From: Domibacillus robiginosus
Lineage (GTDB): Bacteria > Bacillota > Bacilli > Bacillales > Domibacillaceae
DNA: 54,865 nucleotides
Direction of reading: 5' to 3'
NCBI RefSeq assembly: GCF_000966195.1
Contig: NZ_LAHL01000024.1
Span: 1-54,865, forward strand
Below are positions 20,233 to 31,912 of the stretch, piece by piece. Within the stretch, counting starts at the first letter, position 1. Each line of letters begins with the position of its first letter. The translations under genes and the position numbers were made by a program. The notes below the pieces were generated by a model that had not been told where the DNA came from, did no database searches, and was given only the letters and a program-made list of their open reading frames with translations.

Positions 20233-20511
20233 TTAACGTCTTGTTTTCTTATCGTCAGCAACGTGTCCTTTGTACGTACGCGTTGGCGCGAATTCACCAA
20301 GTTTGTGTCCAACCATATCTTCAGTTACATATACAGGTACGTGTTTGCGACCATCGTACACTGCGATTGTGTGTCCGATGAATTGCGGGAAAATTGTAGA
20401 ACGACGTGACCAAGTTTTAACAACTTGCTTTTTCTCCGTTTCGTTCAATGCTTCAACTTTCTTGAATAAATGATCATCAACAAAAGGTCCTTTTTTCAAG
20501 CTACGGCCCAT
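20233..20511 (-). CDS. rpsS: 30S ribosomal protein S19
   Basis: 92 aa. [40 protein letters not shown] and [14 protein letters not shown] are diagnostic. S19 forms a complex with S13 in the 30S head. It lies between rplB and rplV. Confidence 0.97.
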   Translation of the reverse strand: MGRSLKKGPFVDDHLFKKVEALNETEKKQVVKTWSRRSTIFPQFIGHTIAVYDGRKHVPVYVTEDMVGHKLGEFAPTRTYKGHVADDKKTRR

Positions 20512-20571
20512 TTGTGTACCTCCCTTCGTGATTGATCTACGGTTCGCTTTTGGAACCGTAGGACAATTACG

Positions 20572-21402
20572 TTATTTTTTACGACGACGAACGATAAATT
20601 TATCGGATTTGTTAACTTTTTTGCGTGTTTTGTAACCAAGAGCCGGTTTGCCCCATGGTGTAACAGGACCTTTACGTCCGATTGGAGCGCGTCCTTCACC
20701 ACCACCGTGTGGATGGTCGTTAGGGTTCATTACAGAACCGCGAACTGTAGGTTTTTTACCTAACCAGCGAGAACGGCCTGCTTTACCGATGTTTACAAGT
20801 TCATGCTGCTCGTTACCAACCTGGCCGATTGTCGCGCGGCATGTTGCAAGAATCATGCGCACTTCGCCAGAGTTTAAGCGTACAAGAACATATTTACCTT
20901 CTTTACCAAGTACTTGAGCTGAAGTACCAGCAGAACGAACCAACTGTCCGCCTTTTCCTGGTTTCAATTCAATGTTGTGGATAACTGTACCGACTGGGAT
21001 ATTAACAAGTGGAAGTGCGTTTCCTACTTTAATATCTGCTTCCGGTCCGGACATGATTTCCATTCCAACTTGGATGTTTTTTGGAGCTAGGATGTAGCGT
21101 TTTTCTCCGTCAACGTAGTGCACGAGTGCGATGTTAGCCGAACGGTTTGGATCGTATTCGATTGTAGCAACGCGGCCTGGAATGCCATCTTTATCGCGTT
21201 TGAAATCGATAATACGGTATTGGCGTTTATGACCGCCGCCTTTATGACGAACAGTGATTTTACCTTGGTTGTTACGGCCGCCTTTCTTTTTCAAAGGCTC
21301 GAGCAATGATTTCTCCGGCGTGCTTGTTGTAATCTCAGCAAAGTCAAGAGTTGTCATATTACGACGACCGTTTGTGGTCGGTTTGTACTTTTTAATCGCC
21401 AT
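20572..21402 (-). CDS. rplB: 50S ribosomal protein L2
   Basis: 276 aa. [20 protein letters not shown] opens it. An OB domain and an SH3-like domain precede the C-terminal [20 protein letters not shown], whose histidine is near the peptidyl transferase centre. L2 is required for subunit association. Confidence 0.98.
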   Translation of the reverse strand: MAIKKYKPTTNGRRNMTTLDFAEITTSTPEKSLLEPLKKKGGRNNQGKITVRHKGGGHKRQYRIIDFKRDKDGIPGRVATIEYDPNRSANIALVHYVDGEKRYILAPKNIQVGMEIMSGPEADIKVGNALPLVNIPVGTVIHNIELKPGKGGQLVRSAGTSAQVLGKEGKYVLVRLNSGEVRMILATCRATIGQVGNEQHELVNIGKAGRSRWLGKKPTVRGSVMNPNDHPHGGGEGRAPIGRKGPVTPWGKPALGYKTRKKVNKSDKFIVRRRKK

Positions 21403-21435
21403 TTCGTGTCCCTCCTCTTCTATTTTATACGTTTA

Positions 21436-21720
21436 TTAAGCTTCGAAAAGTTCGATTTCTTTGCTATCTTGCGTTAATGTTACGATTGCTTTGCGGCGTT
21501 TGTTTGTGTAGCCAGCATGACGTCCCATACGCTTGAATTTACCTTTGTAGTTCATAACGTTAACGTTTTTCACTTTAACGCCGAAGATCTCTTCAACAGC
21601 AGTCTTCACTTGCGTTTTGTTCGCGCGTACGTCCACTTCAAAAGTATACTTTTTATCAGCCATTACAGCCATTGATTGTTCAGTAATAACGGGGCGCTTA
21701 ATCACATCGCGTGCATCCAT
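21436..21720 (-). CDS. rplW: 50S ribosomal protein L23
   Basis: 94 aa. [20 protein letters not shown] and [20 protein letters not shown] identify L23, the exit-tunnel docking site for trigger factor and SRP. The start ATG shares one base with the rplD stop (TAATG). Confidence 0.97.
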   Translation of the reverse strand: MDARDVIKRPVITEQSMAVMADKKYTFEVDVRANKTQVKTAVEEIFGVKVKNVNVMNYKGKFKRMGRHAGYTNKRRKAIVTLTQDSKEIELFEA

Positions 21721-22343
21721 TATGCAAGCACCTCCTCTACTTTTTCAACCGCTGCTTTTGTCATGATAAGCTTCTCATGGCCAAGCAGGTCGAGGATGTT
21801 GATGCCAGAAGCTTCAACCACTGTTACACCAGGGATGTTGCGTGCTGACAATGCAACGAATTCGTTTACTGTATCTGTTACGATCAATGCTTTTGAGTCA
21901 ACAGATAAGTTTTTAAGTACTGCTGTAAATTCTTTTGTTTTTGGTGCTTCGAATGACAAAGCGTCCAATACTAGAATGTTTTGCTCTTGTACTTTTGAAG
22001 AAAGAGCAGATTTCAATGCAAGACGGCGTACTTTCTTCGGCAGCTTGTAGCTGTAGCTACGTGGAGTTGGTCCGAATACTGTACCACCACCGCGCCATTG
22101 AGGTGAACGGATAGAACCTTGACGCGCACGTCCAGTTCCTTTTTGGCGCCATGGTTTACGGCCGCCACCGCGTACTTCAGAACGCGTTTTTACTTTGTGG
22201 TTACCCTGGCGTAATGACGCGCGCTGCATCACAACTGCTTCGAATACCACATGTTCGTTTGGTTCGATTCCGAATACTGCATCGTTTAGTTCGATATCGC
22301 CGACTTCAGAACCAGTTTGGTTTAATACTTTAACTTTAGCCAT
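21720..22343 (-). CDS. rplD: 50S ribosomal protein L4
   Basis: 207 aa. The extended tunnel loop [20 protein letters not shown] and [20 protein letters not shown] is intact, with no visible erythromycin-type insertion. L4 lines the constriction of the exit tunnel and in gamma-proteobacteria autoregulates the S10 operon. Autoregulation here is not shown by the sequence. Confidence 0.97.
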   Translation of the reverse strand: MAKVKVLNQTGSEVGDIELNDAVFGIEPNEHVVFEAVVMQRASLRQGNHKVKTRSEVRGGGRKPWRQKGTGRARQGSIRSPQWRGGGTVFGPTPRSYSYKLPKKVRRLALKSALSSKVQEQNILVLDALSFEAPKTKEFTAVLKNLSVDSKALIVTDTVNEFVALSARNIPGVTVVEASGINILDLLGHEKLIMTKAAVEKVEEVLA

Positions 22344-22373
22344 TTCTGTTTCCTCCTTTCCTGTAAAAGTTGA

Positions 22374-23006
22374 TTACTTTGCTTTAACCGCCGTTTTAAC
22401 CTGAATTAAGGCTTTTTTGGATCCTGGAACGTTTCCTTTAATAAGAAGAACGTTGCGCTCAGCGTCCACTTTGACGATTTGAAGGTTTTGTACTGTTACT
22501 TGCTCTCCACCCATACGGCCAGGGAGAAGTTTGTTTTTAAATACGCGGTTTGGCGCTACAGGTCCCATTGAACCTGGACGACGGTGGTAGCGGGAACCGT
22601 GAGACATAGGGCCGCGGCTTTGTCCGTGACGCTTAATTGCACCCTGGAAGCCTTTCCCTTTAGAGATTCCTGTTACGTCTACGACGTCACCTTCTGCAAA
22701 AATATCAACTTTGACTTCTTGACCAATTTCAAGATCGCTGTCGATGTTACGGAACTCACGAATGAAGCGCTTAGGAGCGATGCCTTCGCCTGCTTTTTTC
22801 ACGTGTCCAAGAGCTGGTTTGTTTGCAAGCTTTTCGCGCTTGTCTTCAAAACCTAGCTGAACGCTTGAGTAACCGTCGTTTTCGACTGTTTTCTTTTGAA
22901 GTACAACGTTTGGTGCTGCTTCGATTACTGTTACAGGGATAAGTTCACCATTTTCAGCAAACACTTGCGTCATACCTACTTTTCTTCCTAAGATTCCTTT
23001 GGTCAT
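22374..23006 (-). CDS. rplC: 50S ribosomal protein L3
   Basis: 210 aa. [20 protein letters not shown] opens it. The loop region [20 protein letters not shown] and [20 protein letters not shown] approaches the peptidyl transferase centre. Second gene of the S10 operon. Confidence 0.97.
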   Translation of the reverse strand: MTKGILGRKVGMTQVFAENGELIPVTVIEAAPNVVLQKKTVENDGYSSVQLGFEDKREKLANKPALGHVKKAGEGIAPKRFIREFRNIDSDLEIGQEVKVDIFAEGDVVDVTGISKGKGFQGAIKRHGQSRGPMSHGSRYHRRPGSMGPVAPNRVFKNKLLPGRMGGEQVTVQNLQIVKVDAERNVLLIKGNVPGSKKALIQVKTAVKAK

Positions 23007-23040
23007 GAGTCACACCTCCTGATTAATTGTTATTTATTTA

Positions 23041-23373
<333 letters not shown>

Positions 23374-23379
23374 TTAGCT

Positions 23380-23480
23380 AATAGACATACTCCGCGAAAA
23401 TTTTTCCCTGACATCACCGCCATGGCAAAGCGGCCGGGTGTGTCAGCAACCTTCCGCATCAACGCTGTCAAAAACCAACA
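23380..23480 (-). other. Untranslated leader of the S10 operon
   Basis: About 130 bases separate the likely transcription start from rpsJ. The leader forms an extended hairpin CTGACA-CACC paired with GGTG-A-TGTCAG (about 23410-23444 on the plus strand) with an inner GGC/GCC stem. There is no U-tract after it. It could bind a ribosomal protein, but nothing in the sequence proves that. Confidence 0.45.
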
Positions 23481-23486
23481 TTGATT

Positions 23487-23515
23487 ATTATACATGCATT
23501 CTCTGAGGAATGCAA
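23487..23515 (-). promoter_or_regulatory. SigA promoter of the S10 operon
   Basis: TTGCAT (23510-23515), exactly 17 bases, then a perfect TATAAT (23487-23492) on the minus strand, between the tuf terminator and rpsJ. Confidence 0.85.
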
Positions 23516-23540
23516 CAGTAGATCGAAAAAAAATACAAAG

Positions 23541-23573
23541 AAAAACAGCCCGGCCGAAACCGAGCTGTTTTCG
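23541..23573 (-). terminator. Terminator of tuf / str operon
   Basis: Minus strand: AAAACAGC (bulge) CGG pairs with CCG (bulge) GCTGTTTT. It is followed by TTTTTCTTTG. It lies just after the tuf stop. Confidence 0.85.
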
Positions 23574-23585
23574 GTGAAAATATAA

Positions 23586-24773
23586 TTATTTTTGGATTGT
23601 TGCTACAACGCCAGCGCCTACTGTACGGCCGCCTTCACGGATTGAGAATTTAGTACCTTCTTCAATCGCGATTGGAGCAATCAATTCTACTGACATTTCT
23701 ACGTTGTCACCAGGCATAACCATTTCTACGCCTTCAGGAAGGTTGCAGATACCAGTTACGTCAGTTGTACGGAAGTAGAACTGTGGGCGGTAGTTTGTGA
23801 AGAATGGAGTGTGACGTCCACCCTCTTCTTTAGAAAGAACATAAACTTCCGCTTTGAAAGTTGTGTGTGGTGTGATTGAACCTGGTTTAGCCAATACTTG
23901 ACCACGTTGGATTTCTTCACGAGCTACACCACGAAGAAGTGCACCGATGTTGTCGCCAGCTTCAGCATAGTCAAGAAGCTTACGGAACATTTCAACACCT
24001 GTTACAGTTGTTGATTTTGGCTCTTCAGTCAAACCGATGATTTCGATTACGTCACCGACTTTGATTTGTCCACGCTCAACGCGGCCAGTTGCTACTGTAC
24101 CACGGCCAGTGATTGAGAAAACATCCTCAACAGGCATCATGAATGGTTTGTCAGTGTCACGTGTTGGAGTTGGGATGTACTCATCTACTGCAGACATAAG
24201 CTCATGGATTTTTTCTTCCCATGCAGCATCGCCTTCAAGTGCTTTAAGAGCAGAACCTTTGATAACAGGGATGTCATCGCCAGGGAACTCATATTCAGAA
24301 AGAAGATCGCGAACTTCCATTTCAACTAGCTCAAGAAGCTCTTCGTCATCTACCATGTCACATTTGTTCATGAATACAACTAGGTAAGGTACACCTACTT
24401 GACGAGAAAGAAGGATGTGCTCACGAGTTTGTGGCATTGGACCGTCAGCAGCAGATACCACTAGGATACCGCCGTCCATTTGTGCTGCACCAGTGATCAT
24501 GTTTTTAACATAGTCAGCGTGTCCAGGGCAGTCAACGTGTGCATAGTGACGGCTTTCAGTTTCGTACTCAACGTGTGCAGTTGAGATTGTGATACCGCGC
24601 TCGCGCTCTTCTGGAGCACCATCGATTTGATCGTATGCACGTGCTTCTGCACCACCTGATTTTGCAAGAACAGTTGTGATTGCAGCTGTTAGAGTTGTTT
24701 TACCATGGTCAACGTGGCCAATTGTACCAATGTTAACGTGTGGTTTTGAACGGTCGAATTTTGCTTTTGCCAT
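23586..24773 (-). CDS. tuf: Translation elongation factor Tu
   Basis: 395 aa from ATG 24773 ([20 protein letters not shown]) with GAGGAGG upstream. The in-frame extension to 24842 has no such site. G1 GHVDHGKT, G3 DCPGHADY, G4 NKCD and G5 SALKALEG are intact. EF-Tu delivers aminoacyl-tRNA to the ribosomal A site. It is last in rpsL-rpsG-fusA-tuf and is followed by a terminator. Confidence 0.98.
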   Translation of the reverse strand: MAKAKFDRSKPHVNIGTIGHVDHGKTTLTAAITTVLAKSGGAEARAYDQIDGAPEERERGITISTAHVEYETESRHYAHVDCPGHADYVKNMITGAAQMDGGILVVSAADGPMPQTREHILLSRQVGVPYLVVFMNKCDMVDDEELLELVEMEVRDLLSEYEFPGDDIPVIKGSALKALEGDAAWEEKIHELMSAVDEYIPTPTRDTDKPFMMPVEDVFSITGRGTVATGRVERGQIKVGDVIEIIGLTEEPKSTTVTGVEMFRKLLDYAEAGDNIGALLRGVAREEIQRGQVLAKPGSITPHTTFKAEVYVLSKEEGGRHTPFFTNYRPQFYFRTTDVTGICNLPEGVEMVMPGDNVEMSVELIAPIAIEEGTKFSIREGGRTVGAGVVATIQK

Positions 24774-24902
24774 TAGGAAGTTCCTCCTCAAATTATAGAG
24801 ATAAGTATTAGTTATATTAGGCTCCCTGCAGAAAATTGTCATTTCCCGCAGGAAGAGAAAGCTTACAATAGTATTTATACTTGATTAGGAAGTATAAATC
24901 AA

Positions 24903-26981
24903 TTATTCGCCTTTATTTTTTTTGATGATTGTTTCCATAACACTCTTTGGTACTTCTTCATAATGATCGAAGTGCATAGAGTAGTTACCGCGACCTTGCG
25001 TATTAGAACGAAGAGTCGTTGCGTAACCAAACATCTCAGAAAGTGGAACAAACGCTTTAACAACTTGCGCGTTACCGCGTGCTTCCATACCTTCTACACG
25101 TCCACGGCGTGATGTAACATCACCCATGATATCGCCAAGATATTCGTCTGGAATAACAACTTCAACTTTCATAAGCGGCTCAAGAAGTACTGGGTTACAT
25201 TTTGACACGGCATTTTTAAGCGCCATTGAAGCAGCAATTTTAAATGCCATCTCAGATGAATCGACATCATGGTAAGAACCGTCAAATAGGCGGGCCTTAA
25301 CGTCGATCAATGGGTAACCAGCAAGAACACCATTTTGCATAGCGTCTTCTAGACCAGCTTGTACAGCAGGGATGTATTCACGTGGTACAGAACCACCGAC
25401 GATACCGTTTTCGAATTCAAAGCCTTTTCCTTCTTCGTTAGGAGAAAACTCGATCCAAACGTGACCAAACTGACCGCGACCACCGGATTGACGGGCAAAT
25501 TTCCCTTCAACCTGTGCACTTGCACGGAAAGTTTCACGGTATGCTACCTGTGGTGCACCAACGTTTGCTTCTACTTTGAACTCGCGACGCATACGGTCAA
25601 CAAGGATATCAAGGTGAAGCTCACCCATACCTGAGATAACGACTTCGCCAGTTTCCTGGTCTGTACGTGCATGGAATGTTGGATCTTCTTCTTGAAGTTT
25701 TTGAAGTGCTGTTGTCATCTTGTCCTGGTCAGCTTTTGTTTTAGGCTCAACTGACAAGTGGATAACCGGCTCAGGGAACTCCATAGACTCAAGAATTACA
25801 AGGTTTTTCTCGTCGCAAAGTGTGTCACCAGTTGTTGTATCTTTCAATCCAACAGCGGCAGCGATATCACCAGCGTATACTTGTGAGATCTCTTCACGAG
25901 AGTTTGCGTGCATTTGCAGGATACGACCTACGCGCTCACGCTTGCCTTTTGTTGAGTTCTGTACGTATGAACCAGATGAAAGAACACCTGAATACACGCG
26001 GAAGAACGTTAATTTACCGACATATGGATCTGTCATAACTTTAAATGCAAGAGCTGAGAACGGCTCTTCATCGCTAGATACGCGTTCCACTTCTTCGTCG
26101 CTGTCTGGAAGTGTACCTTTGATTGCTGGCACATCAACCGGTGCAGGAAGATAGTCGATAACAGCGTCAAGCATAAGCTGAACACCTTTGTTTTTAAATG
26201 CAGAACCAACCATTACTGGGAAGAATTCTACGTTGATAACACCTTTACGGATCGCAGCTTTGATTTCATCATTCGTCAATTCTTCGCCGCCAAGGTATTT
26301 CTCCATTAGTTCTTCGTCAAGCTCAGCAACCGCTTCAATTAACTTTTCACGGTATTCTTCAGCTTGATCCTGGTAATCTGCAGGAATGTCAACAACCTCA
26401 ATTTCAGTACCAAGGTCATTGCCATACATTGTTGCTTTCATTTCAATTAAGTCAATGATACCTGAGAACTCGTCTTCAGCACCGATTGGCAATTGAATTG
26501 GGTGTGCATTCGCCATTAGACGGTCATGGATTGTGCCAACAGAGTAAAGGAAGTCAGCACCCAATTTGTCCATTTTGTTGACGAATACAACACGTGGAAC
26601 ACCGTATGTTGTCGCCTGACGCCATACTGTTTCCGTTTGCGGCTCTACACCTGATTGTGCATCAAGAACAGTTACCGCACCATCAAGTACGCGTAGAGAA
26701 CGTTCAACTTCTACTGTGAAGTCTACGTGCCCTGGTGTATCGATGATGTTAACGCGGTGACCTTTCCATTGAGCAGTTGTTGCAGCAGACGTGATTGTAA
26801 TCCCGCGCTCCTGCTCTTGCTCCATCCAGTCCATTTGCGAAGCACCTTCGTGCGTTTCACCAATTTTGTGGATACGGCCAGTGTAATAAAGGATACGCTC
26901 AGTCGTTGTTGTTTTACCAGCATCGATGTGAGCCATGATTCCGATGTTACGAGTGTTTTTTAAGGAGAACTCTCTTGCCAT
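24903..26981 (-). CDS. fusA: Translation elongation factor G
   Basis: 692 aa. The GTPase domain has G1 AHIDAGKT, G3 DTPGHVDF and G4 NKMDKLG. Domain IV includes [17 protein letters not shown], and the C-terminal domain has [18 protein letters not shown] drives translocation and, with RRF, ribosome recycling. The usual fusidic acid contact regions show no obvious deviation. Confidence 0.98.
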   Translation of the reverse strand: MAREFSLKNTRNIGIMAHIDAGKTTTTERILYYTGRIHKIGETHEGASQMDWMEQEQERGITITSAATTAQWKGHRVNIIDTPGHVDFTVEVERSLRVLDGAVTVLDAQSGVEPQTETVWRQATTYGVPRVVFVNKMDKLGADFLYSVGTIHDRLMANAHPIQLPIGAEDEFSGIIDLIEMKATMYGNDLGTEIEVVDIPADYQDQAEEYREKLIEAVAELDEELMEKYLGGEELTNDEIKAAIRKGVINVEFFPVMVGSAFKNKGVQLMLDAVIDYLPAPVDVPAIKGTLPDSDEEVERVSSDEEPFSALAFKVMTDPYVGKLTFFRVYSGVLSSGSYVQNSTKGKRERVGRILQMHANSREEISQVYAGDIAAAVGLKDTTTGDTLCDEKNLVILESMEFPEPVIHLSVEPKTKADQDKMTTALQKLQEEDPTFHARTDQETGEVVISGMGELHLDILVDRMRREFKVEANVGAPQVAYRETFRASAQVEGKFARQSGGRGQFGHVWIEFSPNEEGKGFEFENGIVGGSVPREYIPAVQAGLEDAMQNGVLAGYPLIDVKARLFDGSYHDVDSSEMAFKIAASMALKNAVSKCNPVLLEPLMKVEVVIPDEYLGDIMGDVTSRRGRVEGMEARGNAQVVKAFVPLSEMFGYATTLRSNTQGRGNYSMHFDHYEEVPKSVMETIIKKNKGE

Positions 26982-27033
26982 CTATTGTCTTTCTCCTTCC
27001 TGAATTAGGGTAGGTTTAAGTTTGTTTTAAAAA

Positions 27034-27504
27034 TTACCAGCGGTAGTGAGCGAATGCTTTGTTCGCTTCCGCCATTTTGTGTGTATCTTCGCGTTTTTTA
27101 ACAGAAGCACCGCTGTTGTTTGCCGCATCAAGAATTTCAGCTGCAAGGCGTTCTTCCATTGTTTTTTCACCGCGTAGGCGCGCATAGTTTACCAACCAGC
27201 GAAGACCTAGTGTTGTGCGGCGCTCAGGACGAACTTCAATAGGTACCTGGTAGTTCGCACCGCCGACACGGCGTGCTTTTACCTCTAGTACCGGCATGAT
27301 GTTTTTCATTGCCTGGTCGAATACTTCCATTGGATCATTTCCCGTGCGTTCACGGATTGTATCAAAAGCTGCGTAAAGGATGGCTTGGGATTTTCCACGC
27401 TTCCCGTCAACCATCATTTTGTTAATAAGACGAGTAACTAATTTTGAGTTGTAAAGCGGATCAGGCAATACGTCTCTTTTTGCTACAGGACCTTTACGTG
27501 GCAT
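27034..27504 (-). CDS. rpsG: 30S ribosomal protein S7
   Basis: 156 aa. [29 protein letters not shown]-like [19 protein letters not shown] and [19 protein letters not shown] mark S7. It organises the 16S 3' major domain and contacts E-site tRNA. Confidence 0.98.
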   Translation of the reverse strand: MPRKGPVAKRDVLPDPLYNSKLVTRLINKMMVDGKRGKSQAILYAAFDTIRERTGNDPMEVFDQAMKNIMPVLEVKARRVGGANYQVPIEVRPERRTTLGLRWLVNYARLRGEKTMEERLAAEILDAANNSGASVKKREDTHKMAEANKAFAHYRW

Positions 27505-27548
27505 GTGTTTTCCTCCTTTCGGAAATTCAAATTATATTTGTTTTAAAA

Positions 27549-27971
27549 TTATGCTTTTGGTGCTTTAGGACGTTTTGTACCGTATTTTGAACGGCCTTGA
27601 CGACGAGTTTCAACGCCGGCAGTATCAAGCGCACCACGAACGATGTGGTAACGTACCCCCGGTAAGTCTTTTACACGTCCGCCGCGAATCAAAACGACAC
27701 TGTGCTCTTGAAGGTTATGGCCGATACCAGGGATATAAGCTGTTACTTCAATACCGTTGCTCAAACGCACACGCGCATATTTACGAAGCGCTGAGTTCGG
27801 TTTTTTCGGCGTCATTGTTCCCACACGTGTGCAAACACCGCGTTTTTGCGGAGAAAGTACATCTGTTTGGGATTTCTTAAAGCTGTTGAATCCTTTATTA
27901 AGCGCCGGAGACTTCGATTTAGTGATCTTTGATTTACGAGGCTTACGTACTAACTGATTAATAGTAGGCAT
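27549..27971 (-). CDS. rpsL: 30S ribosomal protein S12
   Basis: 140 aa from ATG 27971 ([20 protein letters not shown]), preceded by GGGAGG. The longer in-frame reading is rejected. [20 protein letters not shown] and [18 protein letters not shown] carry the usual lysines at the streptomycin sites, so the allele looks drug-sensitive. First gene of the str operon; the usual neighbour ybxF is missing upstream. Confidence 0.97.
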   Translation of the reverse strand: MPTINQLVRKPRKSKITKSKSPALNKGFNSFKKSQTDVLSPQKRGVCTRVGTMTPKKPNSALRKYARVRLSNGIEVTAYIPGIGHNLQEHSVVLIRGGRVKDLPGVRYHIVRGALDTAGVETRRQGRSKYGTKRPKAPKA

Positions 27972-28029
27972 GTAAAGATCCTCCCTTCCTTTTTTTCTAA
28001 GCCAACACAACCAGGTGGCTCATTTTTGG

Positions 28030-28065
28030 GTAAAAACAAAGTTCTTGCAGCAAGCCTGCAAAAAC
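28030..28065 (-). terminator. Attenuator-like hairpin in the rpsL leader
   Basis: On the minus strand GTTTTTGCAG-loop-CTGCAAGAAC (28065-28041, 10 bp including one G-U pair, five-base loop) is followed by TTTGTTTTTACC. It lies between the str promoter and rpsL, where read-through would be needed for expression. Function inferred. Confidence 0.55.
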
Positions 28066-28145
28066 GTTCTTTGCGTATAGTAGCAATGATTGTTTTGGTC
28101 CTATCTCCGTACATAAAAATAATGTCGTACAGGAACACCTTGATC

Positions 28146-28174
28146 ATATTACCATTTTCATTTTTCAGTGTCAA
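28146..28174 (-). promoter_or_regulatory. SigA promoter of the str operon
   Basis: A perfect TTGACA (28169-28174), 17 bases, then TAATAT (28146-28151) on the minus strand, immediately after the rpoC terminator. The leader to rpsL is about 165 bases. Confidence 0.83.
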
Positions 28175-28191
28175 CCATTCTTTTAAAAAAT

Positions 28192-28225
28192 ATTATCGGC
28201 GCCGGCAATTAACCGGACGCCGATA
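28192..28225 (-). terminator. Terminator of rpoC
   Basis: Minus strand: TATCGGCG (bulged A) CCGG pairs across a seven-base loop with CCGGCGCCGATA, then ATATTTTTTAA. It directly follows the rpoC stop. Confidence 0.88.
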
Positions 28226-28229
28226 GCAT

Positions 28230-31200
28230 TTATTCGACTGTAACTGACTCTTCTTCTTTTAAATTCGCCTCGGATTGACGGTAACGCTGCATACCAGTAC
28301 CTGCCGGAACGAGCTTTCCGATAATAACGTTCTCTTTCAAACCAAGCAATTCGTCGCGTTTTCCTTTGATCGCAGCATCGGTCAGGACACGAGTTGTTTC
28401 CTGGAAGGATGCAGCAGACAAGAAGGAATCGGTTTCGAGTGATGCTTTGGTAATTCCAAGAAGGATTGGACGGCCTGTTGCCGGAATTCCGCCTTCGAGT
28501 AGAACTTTTTCGTTGGCATCACGGAACTGATGAATTTCAAGCAGGCTGCCTGGAAGCACATCTGTATCTCCAGCTTCAAGCACACGCACTTTACGAAGCA
28601 TTTGGCGAACCATTACTTCAACGTGCTTATCGCCGATTTCAACACCCTGCATACGGTATACCTTCTGCACTTCACGCAGCAGGTATTCCTGAACAGATGT
28701 TACGTCTTTGATTTTCAAGTATTCTTTCGGATCGATAGACCCTTCTGTTAGAACTTGGCCGCGCTCGATCGTATCATTCACAGCTACTTTCAAGCGTGCT
28801 GTGTAAGGCGCATTGTAAGTACGTGTTTCCACGTCACCCGCAATGGTAATTTCCTGCTGACGGTCGCGTCCTTCCGTAATAGAAGTAACGGTTCCGTTGA
28901 TTTCAGAAATAATCGCCTGCCCTTTCGGATTACGCGCTTCGAAAATCTCCTGGATACGAGGAAGACCCTGTGTGATATCGTCTCCAGCTACACCGCCTGT
29001 GTGGAATGTACGCATTGTAAGCTGTGTTCCCGGCTCTCCGATTGACTGGGCAGCGATAATACCAACCGCTTCGCCAACTTCCACTTCCTGGCCTGTTGCC
29101 AGGTTGCGTCCGTAACATTTTTTACATACGCCATGACGTGTGTTACAAGTGAAGGCTGAGCGAATCCACACTTTCTCTACGCCTGCTTCTACAACCACTT
29201 TCGCCAGGTCTTCATCAATTTGCTCGTTTTCACGGACAAGCACTTCACCCGTTTCTGGGTGCTTGATCGCTTTACGCGAATAACGACCTACAAGACGTTC
29301 TTCGAGTGCTTCGATAATTTCTGTACCATCTTTGATGGAGCTGATTTCCAAGCCCCGGTCTGTTCCACAGTCATCTTCACGGACGATAACATCCTGTGCT
29401 ACGTCAACAAGACGACGCGTTAAGTAACCGGAATCGGCTGTTTTCAGAGCGGTATCGGCAAGTCCTTTACGCGCACCGTGTGTTGAAATAAAGTACTCGA
29501 GTACCGTCAGACCCTCACGGAACGAAGATTTGATCGGAAGTTCGATAATCCGGCCAGCCGGGTTGGCCATGAGTCCACGCATACCAGCAAGCTGTGTAAA
29601 GTTGGACGCGTTACCACGGGCTCCGGAATCACTCATCATGAAAATCGGGTTGCGCTTGTCAAGAGACGCCATCAATTTGCCCTGAATAACGTCCTTCGCC
29701 GCACTCCAGACAGAAATAACACGGTCATAGCGCTCTTCCTCGGTAATTAAACCGCGACGGAATTGCTTCATAACATTGTCCACTTTTGCCTGTGCTTCTT
29801 TTAGAATTTCTTCTTTTTCACCCAATACGACGATATCTGCTACCCCTACCGTAATACCGGCTTTTGTTGAGTGTCTAAAACCAAGGTCTTTCATACGGTC
29901 AAGCATTTTAGATGTTTCCGTAATCTTGAAGCGTTTAAACACTTCCGCGATAATGTTACCGAGAATTTTCTTTTTAAACGGCTCGACAACTTCTTGTTTG
30001 GCAATGTGCTCAGGCACATTTACGCCCGCCTCAACAAAGTATTTCTCCGGCGTTTTTACTTCAAGGTTGCTGCTTGTTGGTTCGTTAATGTACGGGAATG
30101 TATCCGGTAAAATTTCATTAAAGATCAATTTACCAACCGTTGTGACAAGAAGCTTTTTGTTTTGCTCTTCTGTGAAGGTCTGGTTTTCAAGAGATGAAGC
30201 TGCCACCGCGACACGTGTGTGAAGGTGAACATATCCATTTTGATACGCCAAGATCGCTTCGTTTGTATCTTTAAAGACGGCCCCTTCTCCTACTGCTCCT
30301 TCACGCTCAAGCGTCAGGTAGTAGTTACCGAGTACCATATCCTGTGACGGCGTAACAACCGGTTTTCCGTCTTTCGGATTCAAAATGTTTTGTGCAGCGA
30401 GCATAAGCATACGCGCTTCTGCCTGCGCTTCCGCTGAAAGCGGTACGTGAACCGCCATCTGGTCACCGTCAAAGTCCGCGTTGTATGCTGTACATACGAG
30501 CGGGTGAAGACGAATCGCACGGCCTTCTACCAATGTTGGTTCGAATGCCTGGATACCAAGACGGTGAAGCGTCGGTGCACGGTTCAGAAGAACTGGGTGC
30601 TCACGGATCACTTCTTCAAGTACGTCCCATACGTCAGACTGAACACGCTCGATTTTGCGTTTTGCACTTTTAATGTTATGTGCAAGTCCGCGTTCAACAA
30701 GTTCTTTCATAACGAACGGCTTGAAAAGCTCAAGTGCCATTTCTTTCGGAAGACCACACTGATACATTTTCAAGTTCGGACCAACAACGATTACGGAACG
30801 ACCGGAGTAGTCAACCCGTTTACCGAGCAAGTTTTGACGGAAACGTCCCTGCTTCCCTTTCAGCATGTGTGACAGAGATTTTAACGGACGGTTACCCGGT
30901 CCAGTAACAGGGCGTCCACGACGTCCATTGTCGATTAACGCATCTACTGCTTCTTGAAGCATACGCTTTTCGTTTTGAACGATGATGCTTGGCGCACCAA
31001 GATCCAATAAACGCTTAAGGCGGTTGTTCCGGTTAATAACACGGCGGTACAAGTCATTTAAATCAGACGTCGCAAAGCGGCCGCCATCAAGCTGTACCAT
31101 TGGGCGAAGTTCTGGCGGAATAACCGGCAGCACGTCTAGAATCATCCAGTCCGGACGGTTGCCGGAATGACGGAATGCTTCAATGACTTCAAGGCGCTTG

Positions 31201-31820
31201 ATTGCACGTGTACGACGCTGTCCTTGAGCTGATTTTAATTCTTCTTTCAACTGTTCTGTTTCTTTATCCAGATCAATATCCTGAAGAAGCTTTTTAATCG
31301 CTTCTGCACCCATTGAAGCCTGGAATTTACTGCCGTATTTATCGCGGTATGTGCGGAACTCTTTTTCAGAAAGAAGCTGCTTTTTCTCAAGCGCTGTATC
31401 TCCTGATTCCGTTACCACGTAAGATGCGAAATAAATAACTTCCTCCAAAGCACGTGGAGACATGTCTAGAACAAGACCCATACGGCTCGGAATTCCTTTG
31501 AAATACCAGATATGCGAAACAGGCGCAGCCAGCTCAATGTGACCCATACGCTCACGGCGCACTTTCGCTTTTGTTACTTCAACGCCACAACGGTCACAAA
31601 CAACGCCTTTATAACGAACGCGTTTGTATTTACCGCAATGACATTCCCAGTCTTTCGTAGGACCAAAAATCCGTTCACAGAATAAGCCGTCTTTTTCTGG
31701 CTTTAGTGTACGGTAGTTGATAGTTTCAGGTTTTTTCACTTCTCCATAAGACCATGAACGAATCTTATCCGGTGAAGCAAGACCGATTTTCATGTACTCA
31801 AAATTATTGACATCCAGCAA
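28230..31820 (-). CDS. rpoC: RNA polymerase beta-prime subunit
   Basis: 1196 aa from TTG 31820, reading (M)[19 protein letters not shown], seven bases after GGGAGGT. This is the same unusual start used by B. subtilis rpoC. The upstream in-frame extension overlaps the ribosome-binding site and a hairpin and is rejected. Visible elements are the N-terminal zinc site ([13 protein letters not shown]), the catalytic [14 protein letters not shown] with three Asp residues for Mg2+, and the second zinc site ([13 protein letters not shown]). Length equals the Bacillus norm. Confidence 0.98.
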   Translation of the reverse strand: MLDVNNFEYMKIGLASPDKIRSWSYGEVKKPETINYRTLKPEKDGLFCERIFGPTKDWECHCGKYKRVRYKGVVCDRCGVEVTKAKVRRERMGHIELAAPVSHIWYFKGIPSRMGLVLDMSPRALEEVIYFASYVVTESGDTALEKKQLLSEKEFRTYRDKYGSKFQASMGAEAIKKLLQDIDLDKETEQLKEELKSAQGQRRTRAIKRLEVIEAFRHSGNRPDWMILDVLPVIPPELRPMVQLDGGRFATSDLNDLYRRVINRNNRLKRLLDLGAPSIIVQNEKRMLQEAVDALIDNGRRGRPVTGPGNRPLKSLSHMLKGKQGRFRQNLLGKRVDYSGRSVIVVGPNLKMYQCGLPKEMALELFKPFVMKELVERGLAHNIKSAKRKIERVQSDVWDVLEEVIREHPVLLNRAPTLHRLGIQAFEPTLVEGRAIRLHPLVCTAYNADFDGDQMAVHVPLSAEAQAEARMLMLAAQNILNPKDGKPVVTPSQDMVLGNYYLTLEREGAVGEGAVFKDTNEAILAYQNGYVHLHTRVAVAASSLENQTFTEEQNKKLLVTTVGKLIFNEILPDTFPYINEPTSSNLEVKTPEKYFVEAGVNVPEHIAKQEVVEPFKKKILGNIIAEVFKRFKITETSKMLDRMKDLGFRHSTKAGITVGVADIVVLGEKEEILKEAQAKVDNVMKQFRRGLITEEERYDRVISVWSAAKDVIQGKLMASLDKRNPIFMMSDSGARGNASNFTQLAGMRGLMANPAGRIIELPIKSSFREGLTVLEYFISTHGARKGLADTALKTADSGYLTRRLVDVAQDVIVREDDCGTDRGLEISSIKDGTEIIEALEERLVGRYSRKAIKHPETGEVLVRENEQIDEDLAKVVVEAGVEKVWIRSAFTCNTRHGVCKKCYGRNLATGQEVEVGEAVGIIAAQSIGEPGTQLTMRTFHTGGVAGDDITQGLPRIQEIFEARNPKGQAIISEINGTVTSITEGRDRQQEITIAGDVETRTYNAPYTARLKVAVNDTIERGQVLTEGSIDPKEYLKIKDVTSVQEYLLREVQKVYRMQGVEIGDKHVEVMVRQMLRKVRVLEAGDTDVLPGSLLEIHQFRDANEKVLLEGGIPATGRPILLGITKASLETDSFLSAASFQETTRVLTDAAIKGKRDELLGLKENVIIGKLVPAGTGMQRYRQSEANLKEEESVTVE

Positions 31821-31861
31821 GGGGCCTACCTCCCTTTTCTTTTTACCGATTTCCTTGAAAG

Positions 31862-31894
31862 CGCCCAAAAAGCGCTCGGAGCGCTTTTTGGACG
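31862..31894 (-). other. Stable hairpin in the rpoB-rpoC spacer
   Basis: A perfect 11-bp stem (31865-31875 with 31881-31891), extendable by two pairs past a bulge, has loop TCGGA. On the minus strand it is not followed by a U-tract, so it is not a standard terminator. It lies between the rpoB stop (31913) and the rpoC ribosome-binding site. Processing or mRNA stability are possible roles. Confidence 0.7.
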
Positions 31895-31912
31895 AAGAGC
31901 TATTTATATAGG

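Noticed and set aside
27549-27971. Possible streptomycin-resistance allele of rpsL
   Set aside because: The lysines in [10 protein letters not shown] and GGRVKDLPG are the sensitive-type residues.
29776-30872. Long plus-strand open frames opposite rpoC (and similar ones opposite tuf, fusA, clpC and rpoB)
   Set aside because: They mirror highly conserved genes, lack ribosome-binding sites and are explained by codon bias of the real strand.
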